Shown piece by piece: positions 9,410-17,643 of a DNA stretch of 64,000 nucleotides. Every line of letters begins with the position of its first letter. The stretch's first letter is position 1. Below the pieces are notes generated by a model. It was not told the DNA's origin. It did no database searches and saw only the letters and a program-made list of their open reading frames with translations. A program made the translations under genes and the position numbers. The stretch covers positions 1,364,001 through 1,428,000 of the forward strand of contig NZ_CP085636.1 of the NCBI RefSeq assembly GCF_027571385.1, given 5' to 3'. This DNA comes from Shewanella sp. MTB7 (GTDB lineage: Bacteria > Pseudomonadota > Gammaproteobacteria > Enterobacterales > Shewanellaceae).

Positions 9410-9568
9410 CTATAGTTCCTATGCGTTCGGGACAAGCCATAACTAGTTATTTTCTGCGCGATATTATGCCAGAAATAGACTTTTCTTGATAGCTGAGTTT
9501 GCGCATTTGCTATAATCGCGGGGGAACTAATGAGTTGCTAGTTTTTTGAATATGTTAAGGTCAATCTT

Positions 9569-10114
9569 ATGAGCAATATCGTTTATATCGCAACAAGTTT
9601 AGATGGATACATTGCCGATAGAAATGGCGGTGTGGATTGGTTACATGAAATTCCAAATCCCGAGGGTTCTGATATGGGCTTTGGTGATTTAATGAATCGA
9701 ATTGATGCCCTAGTCATGGGACGAAACACCTTTGATATGGTACTTAGTTTTGGATGCGACTGGCCCTATAGTAAACCAGTTTTTGTGCTGAGTAATAGCT
9801 TAACTCAAGTCCCAGCAGGTTATGAAGATAGGGTGTTTTTAGTCAAAGGTTCTATTGAAGAGGTCGTTGCAAGTATTCATAAGTTGGGATACCGGCATCT
9901 GTACATTGATGGCGGAAAAACAATTCAGAACTTCCTTAACGCGGACCTGATTGATGAAATGATTATTACGACTATTCCAGTGTTATTAGGTGGTGGAACG
10001 CCACTATTTGGGGCGTTAGTTGAGCCTTTAAGGTTTACATACGTGAAGAGTGAAAAACTGTTAGATTGCCTAGTTAAGATTTATTACCTTAGAACACGTG
10101 TTGAGAGCAACTAA
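9569..10114 (+). CDS. Dihydrofolate reductase-family (RibD C-terminal-like) protein
   Basis: A 181-residue single-domain protein of the DHFR/RibD-C superfamily, similar to the YyaP/YwjB group. It opens with the typical IATSLDGYIAD, has VMGRNTFD in the cofactor-binding region and YIDGGKTIQNFL in the C-terminal half. It probably binds NADPH, but members of this subgroup are not assumed to reduce dihydrofolate. The ATG is used as start, with AAGGT about 12 bases upstream. The substrate is unknown. Confidence 0.88.
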   Translation: MSNIVYIATSLDGYIADRNGGVDWLHEIPNPEGSDMGFGDLMNRIDALVMGRNTFDMVLSFGCDWPYSKPVFVLSNSLTQVPAGYEDRVFLVKGSIEEVVASIHKLGYRHLYIDGGKTIQNFLNADLIDEMIITTIPVLLGGGTPLFGALVEPLRFTYVKSEKLLDCLVKIYYLRTRVESN

Positions 10115-10153
10115 TCTTGCAGAATAAACTGTAAATAAAGTAAGAAGAACCCT

Positions 10154-10936
10154 GTGTTAAAACATAAAGAATATCCAAGAGTCGGCCCTGATTATCGCTT
10201 CGGTGAACAGATTAGCTTTAGCGATATAAAAAAAACCTTTGGTTTAAACCATATTCGACTTGGTCGTTGGGTTGAAAAGGATGAGAGAGATAAGGCTGCT
10301 AACCTCATCTTTGATTCGTTGGCCGATCTTGCTTTTATCCTTAAGCTTCCTCCCCATGCTTTAGGGCTAAGGCAGACCTTAAATCTGGCCTTTGGTACTG
10401 GCGGTCAAAAAGGCGTCCAAGCGCACTATACACCAGCACATCGAGAGTTGGCCTTGGCTAAAAATGCAGGAGCCGGTGCCTTGGCCCATGAGTTTTGGCA
10501 TGCCTTTGATCATTATATCTCCTCAAAAGCATATTACACTTCACCTGTTGGGATCTCCTTTGCCAGCAGTTGTTGGTTGGCTGATACTGCGCCAATAAAG
10601 CATCCCTTAAATCAACGCTTGGAGCAACTGCTTGCTACGGCCTTGCTTACCAATGATGGCACCGATGCTAATGAGTTTGTTAGCCGAGCTGTGGCGTTAG
10701 ATAAAAAGTATGGTGGGCAGTATTTTGCTAAACCTACCGAGTTAATGGCGAGAGCTTTTGAAGCTTGCATCGAATTCTATCTAGACATCAATAATCCCTA
10801 TTTAGTCAATGAGACCTTGAGCTCTTCGTTAGCTAAAGCGGGAGGGTATCCAACACTTGAACATCGTCAACGTATTTTTACTGCGCTTATCGCTTATTTT
10901 GAACCTTTAGGGGTAGCACTAGGGCACGAAAAATAG
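10154..10936 (+). CDS. CLCA_X/LPD1-like zincin domain protein
   Basis: A 260-residue protein with the pattern of stand-alone LPD1-like (CLCA_X) proteins. The central block runs LNLAFGTGGQKG, then AHYTP, then GAGALAHEFWHAFDHY; HEFWH is an HExxH zinc-metallopeptidase motif. LPD1 domains were described in large polyvalent proteins of conjugative elements and phages, while this is a single-domain chromosomal form. The GTG start at 10154 is used because no ATG lies earlier in frame, with a GAAG-type ribosome-binding site nearby. It has no signal peptide. Catalysis is inferred only from the motif; the role is unknown. It lies 39 bases after the DHFR-family gene on the same strand. Confidence 0.75.
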   Translation: MLKHKEYPRVGPDYRFGEQISFSDIKKTFGLNHIRLGRWVEKDERDKAANLIFDSLADLAFILKLPPHALGLRQTLNLAFGTGGQKGVQAHYTPAHRELALAKNAGAGALAHEFWHAFDHYISSKAYYTSPVGISFASSCWLADTAPIKHPLNQRLEQLLATALLTNDGTDANEFVSRAVALDKKYGGQYFAKPTELMARAFEACIEFYLDINNPYLVNETLSSSLAKAGGYPTLEHRQRIFTALIAYFEPLGVALGHEK

Positions 10937-10945
10937 CGGGTTATA

Positions 10946-10959
10946 TTGATGAGGATCAC
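10946..10959. promoter_or_regulatory. FNR/EtrA-like (or CRP-like) binding site
   Basis: TTGATGAGGATCAC matches the FNR consensus TTGAT-N4-ATCAA at 9 of 10 fixed positions. It lies about 220 bases upstream of the triheme cytochrome gene, fitting oxygen-responsive control if the leader is long. Part of it (ATCACA) also resembles a CRP half-site. This is a motif match only. Confidence 0.5.
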
Positions 10960-11179
10960 AGCTTTGAACTATGATAGATGATCTGCTTGGCAAGTATTAA
11001 TATCTCTGGTTTTTATTAATATTCAATTAAGTATTATAGCTAAAACTAATATTAATACGGGGAGCAGAGTAATGATAATACTTTTCTATGCTGCCATAAC
11101 GCTAGGGGGAACTACCTTTAATTAGGTACCAAAATTTCACCTAGCCTGGGTTTTCGACCCTTATCTTTGAGGAATAACG

Positions 11180-11407
11180 ATGAAATACCTAACTCTGCTT
11201 GCTGCTCTTATCTTTTCTGGTTCAGTTGCTGCAGTAGATTGTACAGAATGTCATGAAACGATTGACCAGACAGTACACGTTGAAGCTGAAGCGACATTGG
11301 GCACGTGTAACGATTGTCACGGTTTTGCAGATGCACACGAAGTTGATATGGATCTACATGAAGAGTCATTGAAGATGTCTGAGTGTGTAGACTGTCACGG
11401 AATGTAA
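11180..11407 (+). CDS. Small periplasmic triheme c-type cytochrome
   Basis: A 75-residue precursor. A signal peptide of about 18 residues (MKYLTLLAALIFSGSVAA) leaves a mature protein of about 57 residues with three CXXCH haem sites: CTECH, CNDCH and CVDCH. There are exactly three further histidines (in VHV, AHE and LHE), so all three haems can be bis-histidine ligated. This is smaller than the well-known tetrahaem CctA/STC of Shewanella and is probably a periplasmic electron shuttle. The Asp/Glu-rich mature part suggests an acidic protein. GAGG precedes the ATG by about 8 bases. The gene is monocistronic, with a terminator right after it and an FNR-like box upstream. Confidence 0.9.
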   Translation: MKYLTLLAALIFSGSVAAVDCTECHETIDQTVHVEAEATLGTCNDCHGFADAHEVDMDLHEESLKMSECVDCHGM

Positions 11408-11421
11408 TTTATTCGTCAGTG

Positions 11422-11455
11422 ACAAAAAAGCGAGCCAAATGGCTCGCTTTTTTGT
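11422..11455 (+). terminator. Terminator of the triheme cytochrome gene
   Basis: A 15-bp stem (ACAAAAAAGCGAGCC with GGCTCGCTTTTTTGT) and a 4-base loop, with a T-run in the 3' arm, starting 14 bases after the stop. The symmetric A-run suggests it may also work from the other side. Confidence 0.9.
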
Positions 11456-11560
11456 GTCTGGCCATAAATGTTCCAGACATTTATCGGCATTTCCTCCGTC
11501 CTTGGAGGTCAGAACACTTATGCCGCGAGCCATGGATGGAGTATTTCAGATTACTGCACC

Positions 11561-12457
11561 TCATCTGTTGGCAAGGTAGTCAACGGTCAGATCGATGAAC
11601 GTTCTCACTTTAGGCGATAGGTGTTTACGACTGGGGTAGACCACGAATACATCAATTTCTGGGGCTGGAAGGTCCTTAAACAAGATCTCTAATTTGCCTG
11701 ACTTTATCTCCTCTTCCATGTAAAACATGGGTAATCTGCAAATTCCCAAATCATCTAAGACTAATGCCAGTTCCATTTCGGCGCTATTACAGGTTAGTTT
11801 CTGTCTCACATCTACGCTATAAGGTTTGCCTTCTTTATCAGTAAATTGCCACTTATTTGGTGATTTATGGTTGCTGTAGCAAAAGCAATTGTGGCGGCTT
11901 AGCTCTTGTGGGTGATGAGGACGACCGTACTTAGAGAGGTAATCTGGGGTGGCAACAATATAGCCTTTGCAGCTAAAGATTTTGTGGCAAATAAGACTCG
12001 ATTCTTCAAGTTGCAGTGAAGCGCGTATGGCAAGATCGTAACCTTCAGCGACCACATCAACTTTACGGTCATTGAGATCCAGATCTAAGGACACATTGGG
12101 ATAACGTCGCATATATTCAGATAAGATGGGCTGTAAGTAGTTATTACCAAAGCCGACAGGTGTGCTCAGTCTGAGGGTGCCTTTAGGCGCAATTTCGTGC
12201 TCGGTTAACATGTTCATCGCTTGCTCTGCATCGGCAACTAATTGTTGGCACTCTTGATAGTAGACCTTGCCTTCAGGTGTCAGGCCTATTGAGCGAGTGG
12301 TGCGATTGAGCAAACGGACACCAAGTCTCTCTTCAAGTTTATTTACCTCTTTACTGACATAGGACGTTGAATGTCACATCAATTCAGCTGCTGCCGAGAA
12401 GCCACCTGTCTTCACCACTTGAGTGAATACCATGACACCATCAAAAAGCTTATTCAT
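11561..12457 (-). pseudogene. LysR-family regulator interrupted by an in-frame TGA
   Basis: Reading the minus strand from ATG 12457 gives a normal LysR N-terminus (MNKLFDGVMVFTQVV, then GGFSAAAELM). A TGA stop occurs at codon 28 (bases 12376-12374), and the same frame continues with HSTSYVSKEVNKLEERLG and the whole LysR effector domain to 11561. The interrupted position is inside the winged-helix DNA-binding domain, where relatives usually have glycine, so GGA to TGA is a likely single change. The 250-residue downstream ORF alone would have no complete HTH. The gene is divergent from the Bcr/CflA exporter, the usual layout for a LysR regulator and its target. It is either a true pseudogene or a base-call error. 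Confidence 0.85.
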
Positions 12458-12487
12458 AGTCATATGGAAATAGTCTTTATCAATTAA

Positions 12488-12508
12488 GGTTATTAATTAA
12501 AAATAACC
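12488..12508. promoter_or_regulatory. Dyad operator candidate in LysR/Bcr divergent promoter
   Basis: GGTTATT-N7-AATAACC is a perfect 7-bp inverted repeat in the divergent intergenic region. Its place and size fit a LysR-type operator (T-N11-A style). It is a motif only. Confidence 0.4.
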
Positions 12509-12617
12509 ATTAATATACACTTATCGCCAATCTGTGTAACAAGTAAGTGTGATTCGTGTCTGAGGCTATGTTGGAACTTTCGGGTTCTACTAAGCAAAAT
12601 GGCATTAAGGAGATGCC

Positions 12618-13841
12618 ATGCAACACAATATAAAACTCTACATCTTAGTCACTGCGATGCTATTTGGCCTATCCCCCTTAGCCATTGATATGTATCTGCC
12701 AGCTTTGCCATCCATGGCAAAAGCGATGTCTGTTTCTATCAATGATATGGAGATGTCAGTGGCGGTTTTTTTACTTGCCTTTGCATTAGCCCAACCTGTG
12801 TTTGGTATGCTGGCAGACAGGTTTCATAAGTTAAATTTACTCCTGTCAGGCTTGGTTATTTTTACCTTATCGAGTATGGCTGTACCGCTTGTTGAAACAA
12901 TAGAGGGGCTCTATCTTGCTCGCATTTTTCAAGCTATTGGTGGTGCAAGCTCTGTGGTGTGTTTTGCTATGATCCAACAGAAGTTCGATGTCCAAAAAGG
13001 TTCGCATGTGATCACTTATGTGATGGCTTCAGTGGTGATCGCACCACTTATTGCACCTATGATCGGTGGTCAAATACTTAAGAATGGTCGTTGGGAGGAG
13101 ATCTTTTATGTACTCGCTGGTATTGGTATCCTTGCCTTTGTGTTGAGTTTGTTTACCCACAGTGAAAAGCTTGAGGTTGTGAATCATCCGATTGATAACC
13201 ATGATGTTGATAGTCACAACATGGTCAATGAAGCTGTAGATAAAGTGGATAGAGGTGCTTCACTTGCTGACTTTATTGCAATATTTAAACAGCCATTGCC
13301 CATTGGTTTTATCTTTCTTGGCGGTTTTGGTTTTGCGGCACTGTTTTCTTTCGTGGCAGGATCTGCCTTTGTCTATATTGATTTCTTTAGGATTAGTCCT
13401 GAAAACTACAGTTATTTGTTAGGGCTAAATGCGCTGGCTATGATATTTGGTAGTCTGTTAAGTGCTAAGGTGTTGGCTAACATAAGTCCAAATAAAAAAG
13501 CGATTATCGCTGGTTTACTTTTAGGGCCATTAAGTTTCTTGTTCTTTGTGCTGGCAAATATGCAGGCTCCGCTAACCGCGATTGTTATCAGTGTTTTTAT
13601 GTTTAATATCTTGCTTGGGATGATATCGGCGAATGCGATTGCTGCAGCTATGTCATTTTTCCCGACCCAAGGTGGTGCAATTTCAGGGGTGTTTGGTCTA
13701 TGCCAATTCGCCTTAGGGGCTGCATTTAGTGGGGCGATTAGCTTGTCACATGCACAGTCTCCTGCGGTATTGCTGTCCTTTATGGGATTAGCTTGTGCAA
13801 GTGCAGCCATGTGTAGCACTTACCTGTATACCCGCTCATAG
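12618..13841 (+). CDS. Bcr/CflA-family MFS drug efflux transporter
   Basis: A 407-residue inner-membrane exporter of the major facilitator superfamily with about 12 hydrophobic segments. The N-terminus LSPLAIDMYLPALPSMA is the signature of the Bcr/CflA (DHA1) group, and the MFS loop 2-3 motif appears as GMLADRFHKLNLL. The family exports drugs such as bicyclomycin, chloramphenicol or sulphonamides by proton antiport; the substrate here is unknown. A central hydrophilic loop at about 190-215 is rich in His, Asp and Asn. A strong AAGGAG lies just before the ATG. The divergent LysR gene is probably its regulator and is broken, so expression may be altered. Confidence 0.92.
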   Translation: MQHNIKLYILVTAMLFGLSPLAIDMYLPALPSMAKAMSVSINDMEMSVAVFLLAFALAQPVFGMLADRFHKLNLLLSGLVIFTLSSMAVPLVETIEGLYLARIFQAIGGASSVVCFAMIQQKFDVQKGSHVITYVMASVVIAPLIAPMIGGQILKNGRWEEIFYVLAGIGILAFVLSLFTHSEKLEVVNHPIDNHDVDSHNMVNEAVDKVDRGASLADFIAIFKQPLPIGFIFLGGFGFAALFSFVAGSAFVYIDFFRISPENYSYLLGLNALAMIFGSLLSAKVLANISPNKKAIIAGLLLGPLSFLFFVLANMQAPLTAIVISVFMFNILLGMISANAIAAAMSFFPTQGGAISGVFGLCQFALGAAFSGAISLSHAQSPAVLLSFMGLACASAAMCSTYLYTRS

Positions 13842-14031
13842 CGAGGAATTTGAATTTTCGACACTAACGTGAGCCTCTCGTAACTCAATGCAGTAAACAA
13901 ATGCAGTTAGTCACGGAAATGAGTAACAAACAGCCCTAGTGGCTTAGTGTAAAATCCACTCTGGACGCTTGTTAAAAATCGGCTTATAGCGGTTCCTAAA
14001 AATAGATATTAAAATTGAAGAGATAAGTATT

Positions 14032-14553
14032 ATGAAAGTATTAGCCTTTGCAGCAACCAACAGTTCTAAATCGATCAATAAGCAACTTGTTACTTATGCC
14101 GCATCTTTAGTCAACGGTGCCGATGTTGAAATTCTAGACATTCATGATTATGAGATGCCTCTTTTTAGTCAAGACAGAGAAGATGAGTTAGGCCAACCTG
14201 AACTTGCACAAAAGTTCTTTGCAAAATTGGGTGAAGCTGATGGCATCATTATCTCGTTTGCTGAGCATAATGGTTCATACACTGCCGCTTACAAGAATCT
14301 GTTTGATTGGACCTCACGTATCGACCAGAAAGTGTTTCAAGGTAAACCTGTGGTATTGCTTGCTACCTCTCCAGGTCCTGGTGGCGCCAATACGGTGTTA
14401 ATGGCCGCGACTGGTTCTGCCCCCTATTTTGCTGCTGATGTGAAAGCGAGTTTGTCGATCCCAAGCTTCTTCGATAATTTCGATATGGAGTCGGGCGCAT
14501 TGCGCAATGAAGAGTTAAAGCAGGCTTTGACTGAGGCAGTTAACAAGCTTTAA
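14032..14553 (+). CDS. NADPH-dependent FMN reductase family protein
   Basis: A 173-residue flavodoxin-like oxidoreductase of the NADPH-dependent FMN reductase/azoreductase family. It starts MKVLAFAATNSSKSINKQL, the phosphate-binding loop for FMN, and has AEHNGSYTAAYKNLFDW and ATSPGPGGA in the positions expected for flavin contact. It probably reduces FMN or quinones in the cytoplasm. An AGAGA element lies about 9 bases before the ATG. It stands alone, convergent with the porin gene. Confidence 0.9.
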   Translation: MKVLAFAATNSSKSINKQLVTYAASLVNGADVEILDIHDYEMPLFSQDREDELGQPELAQKFFAKLGEADGIIISFAEHNGSYTAAYKNLFDWTSRIDQKVFQGKPVVLLATSPGPGGANTVLMAATGSAPYFAADVKASLSIPSFFDNFDMESGALRNEELKQALTEAVNKL

Positions 14554-14570
14554 CACTGACTTATTAACAT

Positions 14571-14601
14571 GAAAAAACCGCTTAGGATCTTACTAAGCGG
14601 T
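14571..14601 (-). terminator. Terminator of the porin gene
   Basis: A 9-bp stem (ACCGCTTAG with CTAAGCGGT) and 7-base loop. On the minus strand the hairpin is followed by six T residues, so it ends transcription coming from the porin gene at 14659-15693. Confidence 0.85.
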
Positions 14602-14658
14602 AACATAGAATCTCATGTTAAAAGCAAGGTTGGGGGGCCTTGGATGGATTTTTAATGT

Positions 14659-15693
14659 TTACAGTGCGTATTTGACTGAGAATTGCAGGTAAGTTGAATC
14701 GGCATCTGCATCGGTGACCTCATAGTTGCCTACTTCGACTCCAGCCCAAAGTTGTGGGGTGATCTGTTTGATCAGATTGATGCCCCACATCTGTCTCTCT
14801 TTATTTTGGATATCAGTTTCAGCATGGCCATAAAAGAGTGTGCTGCGGTAATTCTCACTCCAGAAATGACGGTAGGCGGCATAATAGGCCGTGGTCTCCT
14901 CTGCTGCGGAAGTATCTCCATCGGGGGTGATGTCAGTGGTGAGCCCCGGCGCGACATATCGCCCAGATGTTCCAAGGTTAACTTGAAAGCGGAAATCATC
15001 TTTGTCACCGATTAAAAACTTACCGTAAAGGTTAAAAGCAGCGGTGGTTTTATCTATGCCGTCACTGTCTAGTTGACGAACTAACGCTGCAGCGCCTATC
15101 TCTCCCCAATTGGCTTTATGTATGTATCGACCCACAATATCGGGTATTGAATCGTTCTTGTTGTCAGCCCCAGTTGTTTCTGGATTTTCCAATGCAAATT
15201 GAAATCCCCCATAGGTGTAACGGATCTGGGTTTGACGGATAAACGCCTCACCAATATGAGGACCACCAAAATCCAAGGTTTCAGGGATCGCGGTGAGGGG
15301 CATAAACGTTGACCATGTTTGACCTATTAGCCAATTTTCATATTTGATAAAGGCGTGGCGTAATCGAGGATCGTAATTATTGACGACGGCTTCGCTGCCA
15401 TCTGAGCCATAGAAATCCATTTCTACAAATCCGCTGACTTTGCCATGGGTGTATGTAGCATTGAATCTGGATTCACGCATGTTGAAGTTGGTTTGCGATG
15501 CATCTTCGCCAGTGCTTCCTGTCGCGATCCAAAAAGGACGATAGGGCACGTCACCAGAAACATGACGTACATCAGCTTTAATGTAACCGCCAAATTTAAG
15601 CTTGTTACCATCGCCGAGATCAAACTCGAACGCGCCATAACTGGAGGTACTAAACAGGCCTAATGTGATGAGGGTGAGTATCGAAATTTTCAT
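14659..15693 (-). CDS. DcaP-type outer-membrane porin
   Basis: A 344-residue precursor with a signal peptide (first ~20 residues, ending SSYGA). The body is beta-barrel-like and matches the DcaP trimeric porin family: LKFGGYIKADVRH at the mature start, FNMRESRFNATYTHGKVSGFVEMDFYG, and LIGQTWSTFM. It ends in an alternating strand SVKYAL with a terminal hydrophobic residue, unlike the aromatic end of classical porins. The family takes up negatively charged small molecules such as dicarboxylates. An AGGAG site lies 7 bases before the ATG. It lies 36 bases after the TRAP dctM gene on the same strand, so the porin is probably the outer-membrane partner of that importer. Confidence 0.85.
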   Translation of the reverse strand: MKISILTLITLGLFSTSSYGAFEFDLGDGNKLKFGGYIKADVRHVSGDVPYRPFWIATGSTGEDASQTNFNMRESRFNATYTHGKVSGFVEMDFYGSDGSEAVVNNYDPRLRHAFIKYENWLIGQTWSTFMPLTAIPETLDFGGPHIGEAFIRQTQIRYTYGGFQFALENPETTGADNKNDSIPDIVGRYIHKANWGEIGAAALVRQLDSDGIDKTTAAFNLYGKFLIGDKDDFRFQVNLGTSGRYVAPGLTTDITPDGDTSAAEETTAYYAAYRHFWSENYRSTLFYGHAETDIQNKERQMWGINLIKQITPQLWAGVEVGNYEVTDADADSTYLQFSVKYAL

Positions 15694-15728
15694 ATCTTTC
15701 TCCTTATTTTAGTTTTTGTTGCATGTTT

Positions 15729-17024
15729 TTAATTCAATCGACTCAGGCCAAATAGTGCTGGGAAGCAAACCAGCAGCCCCAAAATAAGCATCTGAATGGC
15801 GATAAATGGCAGTACACCTTTGTAAATATCTAAGGTTTTAATTTGTGGTGGTGCGACGCCTTTGAGATAAAACAGACTGAAGCCAAAGGGCGGGGTTAAG
15901 AATGAGGTTTGCAGATTCATGGCGATGAGAATCGCCAGCCAGTTCATATTGAGCCCTAATGACAGCGCAATTGGCGTCAAAATGGGCACGATAATGAAAG
16001 CGATTTCGATGAAATCGATGAAAAAGCCTAAGATGAAAATGGTCAGCATCGCGATAAGTACAAACGTCCACTGAGCATTAGGCAAAGAGACAAAGAACTC
16101 CTCTACAATCGTCTCCCCTCCGCTGTAACTAAACACCATTGAAAATGCGGTCGCACCGATGAGAACGGCAAACACCATAGAGGAGACTTTGACGGTTTCA
16201 AGTGCACTGTCGAAAAGTAATTTGAACTTGAATTTGCCGTAAATAATAGCCAACAGCAGGGAGCCCATTCCGCCTAGGGCTGAAGACTCTGTCGGGGTTG
16301 CGAGTCCTGTGTAGATAGAGCCTAAAACAGCAACGATTAAAAATAGTGGTGGGATGATGAGTTTAAGTGAGCTCAATACCATGGTTAAGCGAGGTTCATC
16401 TATCTCAGTTTTAATTGGTGGTGCAATATTGGGCCTTAGGTTAACGATGACTATGATGTAAATCAGGTAGGCGACAACCAGTATAAATGAGGGCAGAAGT
16501 GCGGCGGTAAACAGATCGCCAACGGGCAATCCCATCACATCACCTAGAATAATTAGAATAATGGAAGGCGGGACTATTTGGCCCAAGGTGCCAGCAGCGC
16601 AAATAATGCCAGTGGCTAATTTAGGATCATATTTGTGCTTGAGCATCACCGGCAGGGATATCACGCCCATAGCTACAACGCTTGCACCAACTACACCTGT
16701 TGATGCTGCCAAAAAGAGCCCGACAATGATGGTTGAGATGGCCAATCCGCCCTTGAGCCCACCAAAGAGTTTGCCCATGGATTCAAGCAAGTCTTCGGCT
16801 AAATCAGTTTTCTGTAACACGATCCCCATAAAGATAAACAGAGGGACGGCCATCAGAATGGTATTTTGCATTGTGCTCATGATTCGATATGGCATAAATG
16901 CGAATAAATCGACGCCGAGCACCATGATGCCCACTGCTACAGACACGCCAGCGAAGGTAAAGGCGATAGGGAAACCAAAGAATATGGCGATCATCGCGAT
17001 AAGAAAGAGGGCTAAACCTGTCAT
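15729..17024 (-). CDS. dctM: TRAP transporter large permease (DctM)
   Basis: A 431-residue integral membrane protein with about 12 hydrophobic segments, the large permease of a tripartite ATP-independent periplasmic transporter. It shows the DctM pattern, for example MAVPLFIFMGIVLQKT and CAAGTLGQIVPPSIILIILGD. It uses an ion gradient to import a substrate delivered by DctP. Its start overlaps the dctQ end by one base (ATG/TGA at 17024), so translation is coupled. Confidence 0.93.
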   Translation of the reverse strand: MTGLALFLIAMIAIFFGFPIAFTFAGVSVAVGIMVLGVDLFAFMPYRIMSTMQNTILMAVPLFIFMGIVLQKTDLAEDLLESMGKLFGGLKGGLAISTIIVGLFLAASTGVVGASVVAMGVISLPVMLKHKYDPKLATGIICAAGTLGQIVPPSIILIILGDVMGLPVGDLFTAALLPSFILVVAYLIYIIVIVNLRPNIAPPIKTEIDEPRLTMVLSSLKLIIPPLFLIVAVLGSIYTGLATPTESSALGGMGSLLLAIIYGKFKFKLLFDSALETVKVSSMVFAVLIGATAFSMVFSYSGGETIVEEFFVSLPNAQWTFVLIAMLTIFILGFFIDFIEIAFIIVPILTPIALSLGLNMNWLAILIAMNLQTSFLTPPFGFSLFYLKGVAPPQIKTLDIYKGVLPFIAIQMLILGLLVCFPALFGLSRLN

Positions 17025-17536
17025 TATTTCGCCTCCAATGGTGAGCCGAGCAGCACAGATATCTCACCCATAAGGCGATATATTCCAGCGGTGATCACAA
17101 AGAAAAAAGAGAGGGGGATGACAGACTTAATTATCCAGAAATAACGGAGTCCTCCTGGATCGGGACTTTTTTCTCCTAATAGGTAGGCATCATTCGCAAA
17201 TGCTAAGCCAAAATAGATGATCAACAGACTAAAGGGGAAGACGGTGATAAGTATGCCGACCGTGTTAATGATTGCCTGAGTTTTGCGGCTCAAGGCATCG
17301 TAAAAGACGTCAACTCTTACATGTGCATCCTCTTTGAGCGTATAGCCGATACCGAACATGAACATGGCTGAAAATAGGTGCCATTCAAGTTCTTGCATCG
17401 CAATTGAGACGTTGTTGAACAGGTAACGCATCACGACATCGTAGAAGACATTAAATAACATCAAGATCATCAATATCGCGCAGAGATAGCCAAGATAGTC
17501 GAGTAGCTTACCGAGTAGGGTGTGTAGTTTTTTCAT
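17024..17536 (-). CDS. dctQ: TRAP transporter small permease (DctQ)
   Basis: A 170-residue membrane protein with four hydrophobic segments, typical of DctQ. The first helix region (LLDYLGYLCAILMILMLF), the conserved Tyr/Arg around DVVMRYLF and ELEWHLFSAMFM fit the family. It pairs with DctM and docks DctP. It is separated from dctP by 107 bases that hold a hairpin terminator or attenuator. Confidence 0.92.
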   Translation of the reverse strand: MKKLHTLLGKLLDYLGYLCAILMILMLFNVFYDVVMRYLFNNVSIAMQELEWHLFSAMFMFGIGYTLKEDAHVRVDVFYDALSRKTQAIINTVGILITVFPFSLLIIYFGLAFANDAYLLGEKSPDPGGLRYFWIIKSVIPLSFFFVITAGIYRLMGEISVLLGSPLEAK

Positions 17537-17608
17537 GCAACTTTTCTTCTATTTTTTGACGTTAGAGTCGACCTTGATACCGAATTTACTTGAGCATATT
17601 CAGTGCAT

Positions 17609-17636
17609 AAAAAGGGCTTGAACTTGCTCAAGCCCT
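17609..17636 (-). terminator. Attenuator/terminator between dctP and dctQM
   Basis: A 9-bp stem (AGGGCTTGA with TCAAGCCCT) and 6-base loop; on the minus strand it is followed by TTTTT. It sits inside the TRAP operon 8 bases after the dctP stop, so partial termination here would give more binding protein than permease. Confidence 0.8.
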
Positions 17637-17643
17637 GAGGTTG

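Noticed and set aside
12374..12376. TGA in the LysR gene read as selenocysteine
   Set aside because: LysR proteins have glycine here, the position is not redox-active, and no selenocysteine insertion hairpin was seen after it.
13412..13819. 135-codon frame opposite the Bcr/CflA transporter
   Set aside because: Antisense shadow of a clear MFS gene.
16561..17073. 170-codon frame on the plus strand opposite dctM
   Set aside because: Antisense shadow of a well-supported permease; low-complexity Pro/Thr-rich translation.
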